The position numbers were made by a program, and so were the translations under genes. The notes beneath the pieces were generated by a model that saw nothing but the letters and a program-made list of their open reading frames with translations, was not told the origin of the DNA and made no database searches. This document shows, piece by piece, positions 26,402 through 35,652 of a DNA stretch of 64,000 nucleotides. The first letter of the stretch is position 1; each line of letters starts with the position of its first letter. The DNA is from Planctomycetia bacterium. GTDB lineage: Bacteria > Planctomycetota > Planctomycetia > Pirellulales > JACPPG01. The stretch lies in NCBI GenBank assembly GCA_016191115.1, contig JACPPG010000058.1:1-64000 (forward strand). Reading direction: 5' to 3'.

Positions 26402-29400
26402 CTACAGAGATCGCTCCAGCTCTTTAAGCGTCCGCACGTCCCGCGCGCGAAGGCCCAGCGTGTCGGGCAATCCCGCACGGGCTTCGCCGAGCAGACGGCG
26501 CGCCTCGGCCGGCCTTCCGACGCGGTGATAGGCAAAAGCCATGTGTAGTTTGTGGAGCGGGTCCGCTTGAGGTCGGGATACGGCCTCCTCGAGAAGCGGA
26601 ACAGCGCTCCGGTAGTCCTCGGACAGCATCAGGATCGTCCCCTTCGTATCGAGCAACTCCGGCACGCGGCCCACCCGCCCCAGCGCCTCGTCGACCAAAC
26701 GCATGGCTTCGGATCGCGTGGCGGGCTGCTCCGCCAATGAATTCACCAGATTGTTCATGGCCATGACGTTGGACGGCTGAATGGCCAGCACCTTCCGCAA
26801 CAGCGCGGCGGCCTCGTCGGCCCGTTCTTGGATTAGCCGCCACGTGCCGACCGCGAAGAGAAGGTCCGCACTGCCGGGATGCCGTTTCAGGCCCTCGACG
26901 ATCACCGGCTCCGCCCGCGCGCCTTGGCGCGTATTCGCTTGCCCGACAATGAGCGACTGGACGACGGCAATGACGCTTCGCGGGGTCGCATCGGCTTCCG
27001 CGGCGGGCAGGCAAAGATCGAGCGCTTCGGAAGTTCGCCGGTGACGCGCCAACCACAACGCGAGCGGCGTTCTGTCGCCCGTTGGCACAACGCTCAAGCG
27101 CCGGTAGGTCCGTTCGGCGGCCGGATCCAGCGGAATCTGGGCGTATAGATTAGCGACCGCGAGCAGCAGACCGGCCTTCGCGGCGTCCGATTTCGCGGCC
27201 GCCATTTCCCGGGTCAAATAATCCTCGACCAGGGATTCGATCCCGTCCTTGTGGCCTTCGGCAGCCACCAGCCGCGCCTTCAGGCTCATGGTGGCGAACC
27301 CGTTGGGATCGAGCTCAATCAATCGAGCCAGCGAGGCCTTGGCTTCCTTCGTGCGGCCGTGCGCCATGAGAAGATCGACATACGCGGCCAGGTGGTCGGG
27401 CACGGGCTTCTCGCGGTTGGCGAGCACGGATGCTTGCCCGAGCGCCTCGCGCGTGTTTCCATCGGACCGGAGCATGCCGACCAACATCAAACGGTCGCCG
27501 TCTTTCGCCGTCCCCCGAGCCACAAGGTCGTTAAGGAGCTCCTTGGCTCGATCGCGATCGCCGTTGCGGCCTCGTCGCACCAACAGCCGGGCCCGCAGAC
27601 CTTGCACCTCCGCGGGGTCGTCGTTTTCCGGGGCAGGCGAATCGAGCAATGCCCAAGCCTCGGCCAGCCGATCGTCGCCACCGCGCGAGATGAGATAGGA
27701 CACGAGATCATTCCGCGCGACGCCGGAGGACGGCTGCAGCCGTTGCACCTCCCGCAGACAGTGCTCGGCTTCGTCCGGATTGCTCGTCGCCAAGAGCCCG
27801 GCAAGCCGACGCAATGCCTGTGCGTTCCGTGGAGCCAACGCCAGCGCGTGGCGATAGTGGGCTTCCGCCGCCTCGCGGTCGCCGAGTAGCGAGAGGTTTT
27901 GTCCCAAAAGCAGTTGCAGCTCGGCCGCGGACAACTTCACCGCGGACGCCATCCGTTTGACCGTTTCGCGTGCCACGTCGGTACGTCCTGATGCGGCCTG
28001 GCAACCGAAGAGCCCCTGCCACGAGGCCGGATTCTCGGGGTCGATCTCGACGGCCTGCCGGAAGACCGCCTCGGCTTCGTCCGGTTTGCCGATCGTCAAC
28101 AGGGTCTGAGCGAGCATCGCGTAGCGGCCGGCGTCGCGCGGCTGTTGCGCGACCACCTTGCGAGCGAGCTCCACGGCCGCGGCCGAGTCCCCCTTGCGCA
28201 GAGAAATCGAAATCGCCAGATTCGCGAGCCGTGGGACCGAGGTAACCAATGCACTTAGCCGCCGCATGGATTGGTCCGCCTCGTCAAAGCGATTCGCGGC
28301 GAACAGCATCGTCGCCAGCCGTTCCACGGTCGAGGGTTGGTGATCGCCCAGTTCGATCGCTTTCTGCAGGGCGTCGATGGCCTCGGTCGTCTTGCCCAGC
28401 CGCTCGGCGATTTGTGCCCGCAGAACGAAACCCGCGGACCACAGCGGTCGCAATCGTTGGATTTCGCCGGCCAAATCGTCGATCGTTTCAAGACGGCCGC
28501 CTGGCGACGACTCCGTCCCGATCAGCAATCGCTGCGCGCGATAAAACCGCCAATGGGTGCCGTCGGGGCCCTCCTGCTTCCGCAATTCCGTCTCCCAACG
28601 CAGCATGTCGTCGGTGTTTCTCGCCTGCATCGCCAAGTCGGCCAGCAGCGACAGCAACACTTCGTCGGTCGCGTTGGCGTTTACCAACTCCACGAGAATT
28701 GCCTTGGCCTGATCCAGCTTTTGCAGCCGCAGGTAGAGTCCGGCCAGCCGCCGCTTCACGTTCCCGCTCCCGTCAGACGCGAGACGATCGATGCCGTCGC
28801 GGAGCACTCGTTCGGCCCCATCCATGTCGTCCCGTTGGACCAATAGGGCGGCGCGCAAGACGACGACGTCAGCGGGCCGAGCACCGCTCTCCTCGAATTG
28901 AACGACGGTCCGGTCAGCGTCGTCGGATCGCCCCGCGCTCTCGTAGGCCGCCACCAGGCGCTCGGCCGCCGCCAAAGACGTCGGGTCGGCGGCGTGGGCT
29001 TTCTCAAGCAAGGTCACCGTCTGACCGCTGCCACTGCGCAGGTCCGAAACTTGCAAGGCCATCGTCCGCAGCGACTCGGCGTCGGGAAAGGCCTTTTGTG
29101 CGCTCTTCAACGCCGCCTCGACGGGAGTCCAATTGCGCTGCTGCGCCGGAAGCTGCAGTTGTTGCTGGATCTGAAGCTCGACGAACATCGACCACGCGGA
29201 CGCGTCGTCGCTCGACAACAGCGTGGCCTGGCGACACTCGCGGACGGCTTCCTCGACGCGACCGGCCGCCTGCCAGGCGCGGGCCGCCGCCAATCGTGGT
29301 TGGACGGCCTCGGGCTGCAGGGCCGCGGCGTCCTTGAACGCCGTCGCCGCTTGATCGAATTTTCTCTGCGCCGCGTAGCACTGGCCGAGCTGCATGTACA

Positions 29401-30769
29401 GCGACGCCCGCGCGACGACTTCGTCGGTGCCCGCCAAAACGCTCTCTTGCGCCAGCAAACTCTTGCGGAGCAGGCCAGCCGCGGGACCGTACTCCTGCCG
29501 AACCATGTGCCACCGCGACCATAGCGCGTCGAACTGCCCGCGCATGTTGTTCAGGGCATGGGGCGACAATTGCCCGGCGAGGCCGTCAATCTTTTTCGAC
29601 GTCGTCGTCAATTGCTTTTCAGCCTCATCCATCCGCGCGGCGTCGCCATCGGTGATGAGGGCATCGATCAGGGGCAGATCCAGTTCCAGCGCACGATATT
29701 GCGCGGCGGAACGTATGCCGGTCCTCAACGTGTCGATCGCCCGCTCGGTATGACCTTCGCTCAAATAGGACCGCGCAAGACCGAGGTACGGTCGTGGGTC
29801 GTTTGGCGACGCAACACGCGCCTTTTCGTAGAAGGATTGAGCGGTTGCGTGGTCGTCACTTTCCATGGCGCGACCGGCGGCGGCCAATTGGACGTCGACG
29901 TTCTTGTCCTTCACATCCGTCTTGAGAGCCCGGTCGAGATCCTCACTGCTCGCGGCGTCGCCGAATCGACGGTGATACGAGTAACGCGCAATCCACGCGT
30001 CGGGCTTGTCGCCATTCGCGGCAACCATGTCATCCATGACCTTGTCGGCCGATGCCTTCCGCTCCTCGGCCGACGGCTCGACGATGTCACGCCGATAAAG
30101 GTCCGCCAACTGGGTGGCTAAACTGACGTGCTCGATCGTGCCCGGTTGCGCGGCGATGGCGTCCTGGAGCGCTACGGCGAGCCGTTCCAGCGACGCCTGA
30201 TCGCCCCTGAGGCGCGCGTCGCCACGGATGGCCATCGCGCGAATGTACATCGCGCGCGGGTCTCCGGGCAGCAGCTCGATGACCCTTTCGGCCTCGGAGC
30301 GAGCGGCGCCGTAGCGGCGCAATTGGAGCAGCCGCTGGGCATGCCCACGCCTCAGGTCGGCGCGATCGGGGGCGACGCCGACGGCGACCGAGTACAGCCG
30401 CTCGGCGGCGCGGATCTTCTCGGGATATGCGTCCGCCACGTGATCGAAGGTCAGCGCCAGGCGCGTCCGCACCTCGTCGTCGCCCGGAAACAGCTTCAGA
30501 TACCGGTGAAGGTGCCGGGCCGCTTCATCCCACTTCTGCTCGTCGGCAAGGGCGTCGGCGCGATTCAAAAACACCGCGCCGTTGCGGCGCACGACGGCGC
30601 TATGCCAGACCGTGGCCAACGCCGTTAGTACGCCGATCGTCAGGACCGTGCCGATCAGGAGCCGCCAATTGAGCTGCCATTGGCGTGCGGACTCGCTCCC
30701 CGGCCGACGAGGCCGCAGTCGCGGTTCAGGCAATGGCGGGGCAGCACGAGTTGCGGTGGACGGTGTCAT
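26402..30769 (-). CDS. Giant TPR protein (PrsT-like position)
   Basis: 1455 residues. A Pro/Arg-rich N-terminus and one membrane segment (~35-55) precede at least twenty TPR-like repeats covering the rest, e.g. ADEQKWDEAARHLHRYLKLF, GKPDEAEAVFRQAVEIDPEN, ADEAAALLRKVLAIQPSN. TPR proteins with this layout occur in exosortase/EPS loci (PrsT type) and probably scaffold export or assembly in the periplasm. It is longer than the ~900 residues usual for PrsT. It is flanked by the tyrosine autokinase (51 bases) and epsI (12 bases). Confidence 0.87.
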   Translation of the reverse strand: MTPSTATRAAPPLPEPRLRPRRPGSESARQWQLNWRLLIGTVLTIGVLTALATVWHSAVVRRNGAVFLNRADALADEQKWDEAARHLHRYLKLFPGDDEVRTRLALTFDHVADAYPEKIRAAERLYSVAVGVAPDRADLRRGHAQRLLQLRRYGAARSEAERVIELLPGDPRAMYIRAMAIRGDARLRGDQASLERLAVALQDAIAAQPGTIEHVSLATQLADLYRRDIVEPSAEERKASADKVMDDMVAANGDKPDAWIARYSYHRRFGDAASSEDLDRALKTDVKDKNVDVQLAAAGRAMESDDHATAQSFYEKARVASPNDPRPYLGLARSYLSEGHTERAIDTLRTGIRSAAQYRALELDLPLIDALITDGDAARMDEAEKQLTTTSKKIDGLAGQLSPHALNNMRGQFDALWSRWHMVRQEYGPAAGLLRKSLLAQESVLAGTDEVVARASLYMQLGQCYAAQRKFDQAATAFKDAAALQPEAVQPRLAAARAWQAAGRVEEAVRECRQATLLSSDDASAWSMFVELQIQQQLQLPAQQRNWTPVEAALKSAQKAFPDAESLRTMALQVSDLRSGSGQTVTLLEKAHAADPTSLAAAERLVAAYESAGRSDDADRTVVQFEESGARPADVVVLRAALLVQRDDMDGAERVLRDGIDRLASDGSGNVKRRLAGLYLRLQKLDQAKAILVELVNANATDEVLLSLLADLAMQARNTDDMLRWETELRKQEGPDGTHWRFYRAQRLLIGTESSPGGRLETIDDLAGEIQRLRPLWSAGFVLRAQIAERLGKTTEAIDALQKAIELGDHQPSTVERLATMLFAANRFDEADQSMRRLSALVTSVPRLANLAISISLRKGDSAAAVELARKVVAQQPRDAGRYAMLAQTLLTIGKPDEAEAVFRQAVEIDPENPASWQGLFGCQAASGRTDVARETVKRMASAVKLSAAELQLLLGQNLSLLGDREAAEAHYRHALALAPRNAQALRRLAGLLATSNPDEAEHCLREVQRLQPSSGVARNDLVSYLISRGGDDRLAEAWALLDSPAPENDDPAEVQGLRARLLVRRGRNGDRDRAKELLNDLVARGTAKDGDRLMLVGMLRSDGNTREALGQASVLANREKPVPDHLAAYVDLLMAHGRTKEAKASLARLIELDPNGFATMSLKARLVAAEGHKDGIESLVEDYLTREMAAAKSDAAKAGLLLAVANLYAQIPLDPAAERTYRRLSVVPTGDRTPLALWLARHRRTSEALDLCLPAAEADATPRSVIAVVQSLIVGQANTRQGARAEPVIVEGLKRHPGSADLLFAVGTWRLIQERADEAAALLRKVLAIQPSNVMAMNNLVNSLAEQPATRSEAMRLVDEALGRVGRVPELLDTKGTILMLSEDYRSAVPLLEEAVSRPQADPLHKLHMAFAYHRVGRPAEARRLLGEARAGLPDTLGLRARDVRTLKELERSL

Positions 30770-30820
30770 TTATGTGCGTCGTTCTTTGTTCGCCGTCACG
30801 ACGGTGGTATCCTTCGGTCC

Positions 30821-33088
30821 CTAGCTTTCCACGTGCCTGGGCGGCGCTTCCGACGGGCTAACCGCATAGGCGCCGTAGTAGTCGCCGTACCGATAGGCGT
30901 AGCTTTTGGGTGAGACGCCGCTGAGCACGATACCGATCGGGCGCGCGCCGGCCGCGATGAGCCGGTCGCGGGCGTCGCAAACGGGCGTGGCGCGGCTCAC
31001 GTCGCGCATCGTGCACAACAGCGTGCCATCCGCGGCCTTGGCAACCACCAGGGCCTCGCAAGCGGACAAGCAAGGGGGCGAGTCGATGATGATGTAGCGA
31101 TATTGCAACCGCAGCTCCTTGAGCAGTTCGGCAAACGCATCGTTGCCGAACAGCACGTTGGGGCTCATGGCGAGGCGGCCCGCCGGCAGCAGTTGGATGC
31201 GGTGGCTCAAAATAGGGACGATCGCCGCGTCGAGGGTCGCCGTGCGGCCGAGGACCTCGGCCAGTCCTGGCACCGGCGCGACGTTGAACATCTCGTGTTG
31301 ATCGGGATCGCGCAGATCGGCATCGATCAATAGCGTCGGCTCGCCACTACTCTTGGCGATGTTCACGGCCAGTTGCGCGGCCAGGTGCGTCTTCCCCTCG
31401 CGGCTATTGGCGCTGGCCACGGCCACGACCTGTAAATCGCGGATGTCATCGCACAACAGCAGGCTCGTGCGCAGATAGGAGATACTTTCCTCGAAAGTCG
31501 CGCGGTCGCGCTCAAATCGTTCCGTCGCGCGCCGGCCTGGGAGCGCCGAGCGAACCGGCAGCGCGGTGATCTCGCCGATCACCGGCATGTTGGTCTCTTC
31601 TTGCAGTTGCTGGGCACTCGAGATGCGGCGCACCCGCAGCTCCCACAGGATCGCCAGCGCGAAAGGCAGGCAGAACAACCCGCCGCCCAAGCCCCCGACC
31701 AGCGCATAGGGCGTGCTCACCGGAAGCAAGGGAGGCTCCGCGCGGCGGAGCAGCGATACCGCGGTGGGGGCCGACTGCTCGGTCCGCAGTGCCGTCGTAC
31801 GGTCCGCGATCCTGCGAAAGACATCCTCTTCCCGCTCCAGCTCGCTGCGTGCGAACTCAAGATCGAGCGTCTGGCCTCCCGACTTCTCCAGGTCGGCGTG
31901 CTGCTCGTCCAGCTTGTCCTGGAGCAGTTTTTCGACCATCCGCTGGCTTTCCAACTGGTGCCGCAGCGATTCCAGCGAGGCCTGTCGCTCGGCGACGGCG
32001 GCTTGCGCGAGTTCTTGGGTGCTCGTCTTGCGGACGACGTCTTTCCTGGCGGCTAAAGCCGTTTCGGCGTCCTTGATCCGCCGCGTCAGGCGACGGACCG
32101 CTTCGACTTCCTTCGGTTGAGCGGAGGTCGCTTCGTAGTCTCGCAGATCGAGCTTCCAGGCGACGATCTCCGCCGTTAGCCGTTGCACCTCGGGGTCGAT
32201 CGAGATCGCCTTGTCGATGGCCTGGGGCGGAATCTGAATGCCCTTCCTTTGCGCCAGCATGGATTCCGCCGCTTTGTACTTCGCTTCCAGCATCTGAACC
32301 TCGACCTGCGCGGCGGTGAGCCGCTCCTCGAGGACCGCCACGGGGGTCTTGGCGAGAGGGTTCTCTTTCGTGCTGCCCAGCGCCATCTCCTTGCCGGTGG
32401 CCTGCTTCGTCAACTTGCGCAGGTTCTCTTGCAACCGGGTGATGTGCAGCGCGCGCTTCGCTTTGTCGCTGTCGAGAACGTCGATGATTCGCTGAGTTTC
32501 CGCGGCGGCTTCGTCCGAGTGAAGCTTGAGGTAAGCGTCGACGACCGCGTTGGCGATGGTCGCCGCGTTAACCGGATTGGGTCCGCGAAACTGAATGCGA
32601 AACAGCTCCGACTGTCCCACTTCCTTCACGGTCAATCGCGAGGACAGCCACTCGATCGGATCGGAAGCGTCCTTCAGCTCCGGCAATTGCGCGATCTCGG
32701 CTCGGCTCAAGCAGTCCCCCACCACCACGGGACTGCGGATCAGCTCCACCTGCGTTTGCACGAATCGTTTCGATTCGTCCTGCATCTGCGTGGGAAATGC
32801 CACGAAGGGCCGCCGGTCCTCGATGCGCAGCCATGCCTCGGCCGAAAAACTCGGGCGGAAGGTGAGCCACGCGACCATCGCCGCCGACGCCCCCAGGATC
32901 ATGCCCGCTGGCAACGCGATCTTCCACCACCGGGCCAGCGCCTGCAGCACGAAGGCCGGCGTCAGGCTGGCGTTGCGCTCCGCGAGAGGGAGCGCCGGCC
33001 GTTGACCGCGCAGGGCGAGCGGCGCGGCGGCGTTATTGACTCCTTGCCCGAGGGGCACCAACGAATTGTGTGATCTCATATCACTCAT
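30821..33088 (-). CDS. Polysaccharide co-polymerase with tyrosine autokinase domain (Wzc-like)
   Basis: 755 residues. A Wzz domain is bracketed by two membrane segments (~55-75 and ~460-480) with a long coiled coil between (~200-430). The cytoplasmic BY-kinase domain has Walker A in ASANSREGKTHLAA (558-571), Walker A' LLIDADLRDP (~587-596) and Walker B YIIIDSPP (~665-672). The Tyr cluster YAYRYGDYYGAY (~731-742) is the autophosphorylation tail. Such proteins set chain length and gate export, cycling between phosphorylated and free states. No cognate low-molecular-weight tyrosine phosphatase is seen in the window. Confidence 0.92.
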   Translation of the reverse strand: MSDMRSHNSLVPLGQGVNNAAAPLALRGQRPALPLAERNASLTPAFVLQALARWWKIALPAGMILGASAAMVAWLTFRPSFSAEAWLRIEDRRPFVAFPTQMQDESKRFVQTQVELIRSPVVVGDCLSRAEIAQLPELKDASDPIEWLSSRLTVKEVGQSELFRIQFRGPNPVNAATIANAVVDAYLKLHSDEAAAETQRIIDVLDSDKAKRALHITRLQENLRKLTKQATGKEMALGSTKENPLAKTPVAVLEERLTAAQVEVQMLEAKYKAAESMLAQRKGIQIPPQAIDKAISIDPEVQRLTAEIVAWKLDLRDYEATSAQPKEVEAVRRLTRRIKDAETALAARKDVVRKTSTQELAQAAVAERQASLESLRHQLESQRMVEKLLQDKLDEQHADLEKSGGQTLDLEFARSELEREEDVFRRIADRTTALRTEQSAPTAVSLLRRAEPPLLPVSTPYALVGGLGGGLFCLPFALAILWELRVRRISSAQQLQEETNMPVIGEITALPVRSALPGRRATERFERDRATFEESISYLRTSLLLCDDIRDLQVVAVASANSREGKTHLAAQLAVNIAKSSGEPTLLIDADLRDPDQHEMFNVAPVPGLAEVLGRTATLDAAIVPILSHRIQLLPAGRLAMSPNVLFGNDAFAELLKELRLQYRYIIIDSPPCLSACEALVVAKAADGTLLCTMRDVSRATPVCDARDRLIAAGARPIGIVLSGVSPKSYAYRYGDYYGAYAVSPSEAPPRHVES

Positions 33089-33133
33089 ACTGCTTCTTCA
33101 CGATGCGGAAACACGCCTGCAGGTCCGTCGAAG

Positions 33134-34072
33134 TTAGCGATTTTGCAGCATCTCTTTGCCCGACAGCGGCCGGAATTCCACGAACAGCCGGCCGAGGTAC
33201 CACGCGAACAATCCCATCAGACAGGCGGCCATCGGGACCACGATCCAACCGGCGATGTCGTGCATCCAACCGCGCGCGGTCGCCGTGGCCGCATGCGGGA
33301 GCAGCAGCCCGACGAACGCGACGCGCATGGCGTTGGCGATGACGGCGATGGGCAGCGCTGCCAGCCACAACAGGGCCTTCATCCACCACGGCCGGCGGAT
33401 CAACACGCTGCACGCATAGGCCAGGGCCATGATGGAAACGAAGATTCGCAACCCACTGCAGGCTTGCGCGACTTCCAATTGAATGTTGTTGATCTGAATG
33501 ACGTCGCCCTCCGCCAACGCCGGCTGTCCCAGGCTTTGCAGCGTCCAGCAGCTCACCTCGGTGGCTACTCGTTGCAAGGGAAATCGCAGGGCGGTTTCGA
33601 TTCGGTACGGCAACGGGACCATGAAGACGAGAAACCCGAGGGCCGGCAAGCACCACATGAAGAACCGACGACCACCCAAAAGCCAACAGAGTCCCCCGCA
33701 CCACAGCGGAATCGACCAGCCGCTAAGCGCGTTGAGGTAGTACACGCTGGCGTACACGTGCAGCGACAAAGCCGCGAAAATCATCAACAGCCCCACCGGT
33801 ACCGATGGGACGAGCTGGGGCATGTCGGCGCGCCGCATCCACAAAAACCACAACGCGACGGGGACCACAAAGTAGCCGTGAGAATAGTCCGGCTCGACGT
33901 TCCATGCGTGCGCAAGCTCGGCCAGCGTGGGAAAGTAGGCCCATACGAACGACGCGATCAGAAGCGCGATCCCGCCTGCCGCCCATCCAAGCGTTGGCCA
34001 AGGCGCGCGATCGAGCGACGTCGGGCTCCGCAGGGGAGCCGGGGTTCGCGCGAGTTTGGATTTAGGCTTCAT
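33134..34072 (-). CDS. Exosortase (EpsH-family transpeptidase)
   Basis: 312 residues with about eight membrane segments. The proposed catalytic triad is present: Cys205 in VAQACSGLRI, Arg250 in VIANAMRVAF and His271 in MHDIAGW. PDYSHGYFVVP near residue 61 is a further family motif. Exosortases cleave and anchor proteins carrying a PEP-CTERM tail, in loci also encoding EPS. Several PEP-CTERM proteins are encoded nearby (36613, 38579, 56875, 58648). EpsI is a separate gene here, not a C-terminal fusion. Confidence 0.93.
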   Translation of the reverse strand: MKPKSKLARTPAPLRSPTSLDRAPWPTLGWAAGGIALLIASFVWAYFPTLAELAHAWNVEPDYSHGYFVVPVALWFLWMRRADMPQLVPSVPVGLLMIFAALSLHVYASVYYLNALSGWSIPLWCGGLCWLLGGRRFFMWCLPALGFLVFMVPLPYRIETALRFPLQRVATEVSCWTLQSLGQPALAEGDVIQINNIQLEVAQACSGLRIFVSIMALAYACSVLIRRPWWMKALLWLAALPIAVIANAMRVAFVGLLLPHAATATARGWMHDIAGWIVVPMAACLMGLFAWYLGRLFVEFRPLSGKEMLQNR

Positions 34073-34127
34073 CGTCGTGGTTTGTTTGGGAAACGCTCGA
34101 TGTCCTTTTCACGCGGATGCCCGTGGC

Positions 34128-34775
34128 CTAGCGATTGTCGAGAAATGCCCACAACTTCGATCGCACGCGGTGATGCAATTGCCAGCGATTCGCCGCGGAA
34201 TAGTCGGCGCCCGCCTGGCGCGACTGCGCCAGCAAATGGCCTTCGCAATACTCGCGTTCACGCGGAGACAGCGTGCCGAGGAACTCGGTCAGGGCGGAAC
34301 TCAGTCCAAGCAGGTTGTGCCAATGCGAATCGCCGACGCTCTTCTCGCGATGGCGGCATGCCCGCGCCTCACGGATGGCCCGGCGGCGCTCCGCGCGGAA
34401 GTAGCCCGAGATTTCGTTTCTGGCGATTCCGGCCAGAAACGTGCTCAAACGGCAACCGCGCGACGCATCAAAGCGGCCCAGCAGCTTCCCCTCCTCATCG
34501 ACCACGGTGAACCACACCTTGGCCGCGATATCGTCGACAAGGTCTTGGCGCTTCGCGCTGCGTCCCAGAAGCAGTTGGATCGACAAAACGAGCGGTTCAT
34601 GGAACTCGTCGTACAACTCGTTCCAAGCGGAATGATCCCCATCCAGGCAGCGCTCCACGAGGCTCCGATCGAGAAGCGCGCGGGCCAGGCGGCGACGAGA
34701 CACCCGTTCCTCGCTCGGGGGACGTTGCGCGGATTTCTTTTTGGGGGTTCTAGCGATCAAGGGCGCGGCACGCAC
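34128..34775 (-). CDS. Sigma-70 family (ECF-like) RNA polymerase sigma factor
   Basis: About 215 residues if GTG at 34775 is used; no ribosome site supports that start and a shorter protein is possible. Region 2 motifs are LVDDIAAKVWFTVVDEEGKL and TFLAGIARNEISGYFRAERR; region 4 is weak (LGTLSPREREYCEGHLLAQS, no clear helix-turn-helix). It heads the polysaccharide block, 55 bases before the exosortase gene, so it may govern the block or its own operon. No anti-sigma gene is adjacent. Confidence 0.8.
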   Translation of the reverse strand: MRAAPLIARTPKKKSAQRPPSEERVSRRRLARALLDRSLVERCLDGDHSAWNELYDEFHEPLVLSIQLLLGRSAKRQDLVDDIAAKVWFTVVDEEGKLLGRFDASRGCRLSTFLAGIARNEISGYFRAERRRAIREARACRHREKSVGDSHWHNLLGLSSALTEFLGTLSPREREYCEGHLLAQSRQAGADYSAANRWQLHHRVRSKLWAFLDNR

Positions 34776-35169
34776 CGAAGGCGAAGTTCTGGAGACGTCA
34801 ACGTGGATTACCGGAGAATCACCGACCGTTGGCCTCGGGGGCCATCAGTCGTCCAACCGTTCATCGAAGCCAAGCAGCAACAATCCGCCGGAAACGAGGA
34901 ACGAAGCTACGGCGCCTGCGAATCCGCCGCCGACAGCGCTCGTCGCGTGGGAGCCGAAGCCCCACAAACGAGCCGATTGGCGCGCACTCCGTGCTCATGG
35001 GTTATCAAAACAGAACCCTGCACGCGTTCGTCTGGCAGTCCGTGCCTAAGTCAGCACTTGACGAACCGGAATGCGGCGTGATGAAAGAGACCCTACGTTT
35101 CATCCACCGCCACCGAAAGCACTCTGCGCTAACAGTCACGATTCCCGCGACTGGTGGAAAGCGCTAACC

Positions 35170-35433
35170 CTAATCCTGGAGAAGTGCTCTCAGCGGGTTC
35201 AGCTTGTCGACTCTCCGCTCCGCGACAAGCTGCAAAGAAGCTGGCCTTGGTCCTCTTATGTCCTTCTTGCCCATCACGGGGGGCCCGTGACGCTTATCAA
35301 GCCAGTTTTTATCACCACCGCGCGCAATGTCAAGAACTATTTCCGTGACCGGCATAGATTCCCAGAAAGAGTGGAATTCCGTATCCACTGCTAAGGATCG
35401 CATGAATTCAGGCGGCGGAATCGGGTCCTCCAC
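35170..35433 (-). CDS. Possible small protein, 87 residues, unknown
   Basis: The frame starts with GTG and encodes EDPIPPPEFMRSLAVDTEFH near its N-terminus and RRVDKLNPLRALLQD at its end. No family is recognised and no clear ribosome site is seen. Composition is protein-like and unlike the Arg-rich shadow frames elsewhere. An internal ATG at codon 11 is another possible start. It covers both inverted repeats of the region, which argues against it if they act as RNA hairpins. Confidence 0.25.
   Translation of the reverse strand: MEDPIPPPEFMRSLAVDTEFHSFWESMPVTEIVLDIARGGDKNWLDKRHGPPVMGKKDIRGPRPASLQLVAERRVDKLNPLRALLQD
35200..35232. repeat. Perfect 10-bp inverted repeat (hairpin or operator)
   Basis: CAGCTTGTCG and CGACAAGCTG are exact inverses separated by 13 bases. 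As RNA it would form a stable stem on either strand; as DNA it could bind a dimer. It lies 425 bases upstream of the leftward sigma-factor gene and 420 bases upstream of the rightward NusG paralog. Confidence 0.6.
35274..35290. repeat. Perfect 7-bp hairpin
   Basis: TCACGGG-GGG-CCCGTGA is a perfect 7-bp stem with a 3-base loop, 41 bases from the larger inverted repeat. No T-run follows on either strand. Confidence 0.5.
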
Positions 35434-35555
35434 GATTCGCCCCAGGCCCTCGCCTAGTCTCTAGTTCCTGCAAGGTTCGCAACGGGTGCCGCGGCCGGAA
35501 CTTAGGCCAAGCTTGACGGCGAACGACGCGCGCGGAAAGATTCTTTCGTCCGGTT

Positions 35556-35572
35556 TTGGCAGCGTTCTCGCC
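35556..35572 (+). promoter_or_regulatory. Sigma-54-like promoter upstream of the NusG paralog
   Basis: TTGGCAGCGTTCTCGCC carries GG (35558-35559) and GC (35570-35571) with exactly 10 bases between, plus the TTGGCA -24 core. It matches the YTGGCACG-N4-TTGCW consensus except at CG in the first half and one T in the second. Predicted start is ~35583, 70 bases before the ATG at 35653. The match is by eye; sigma-54 use in exosortase loci is known in other bacteria. Confidence 0.45.
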
Positions 35573-35652
35573 TGTGCTTAGTACGGTGTCTTGCGCCGTG
35601 GTATGCGCTAGCTAGCCGTCGACTTAGCGCCCGGGACAAAGGAGCAGAAGCC

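Larger units (their letters stand above)
34776..35652. other. Divergent control region between the polysaccharide block and the NusG paralog
   Basis: About 880 bases separate leftward and rightward genes. It holds two perfect inverted repeats (35200-35232, 35274-35290), a sigma-54-like promoter (35556-35572) and one possible small gene (35170-35433). Base composition is lower in GC than the surrounding coding DNA. This is the natural site for promoters and long leaders of both transcripts. Confidence 0.55.

Noticed and set aside
34851..34980. Hydrophobic minus-strand frame (GGGFAGAVASFLVSGGLLLL) resembling a sorting tail
   Set aside because: No ATG or GTG start, a stop just upstream, and too short; likely chance in GC-rich DNA.
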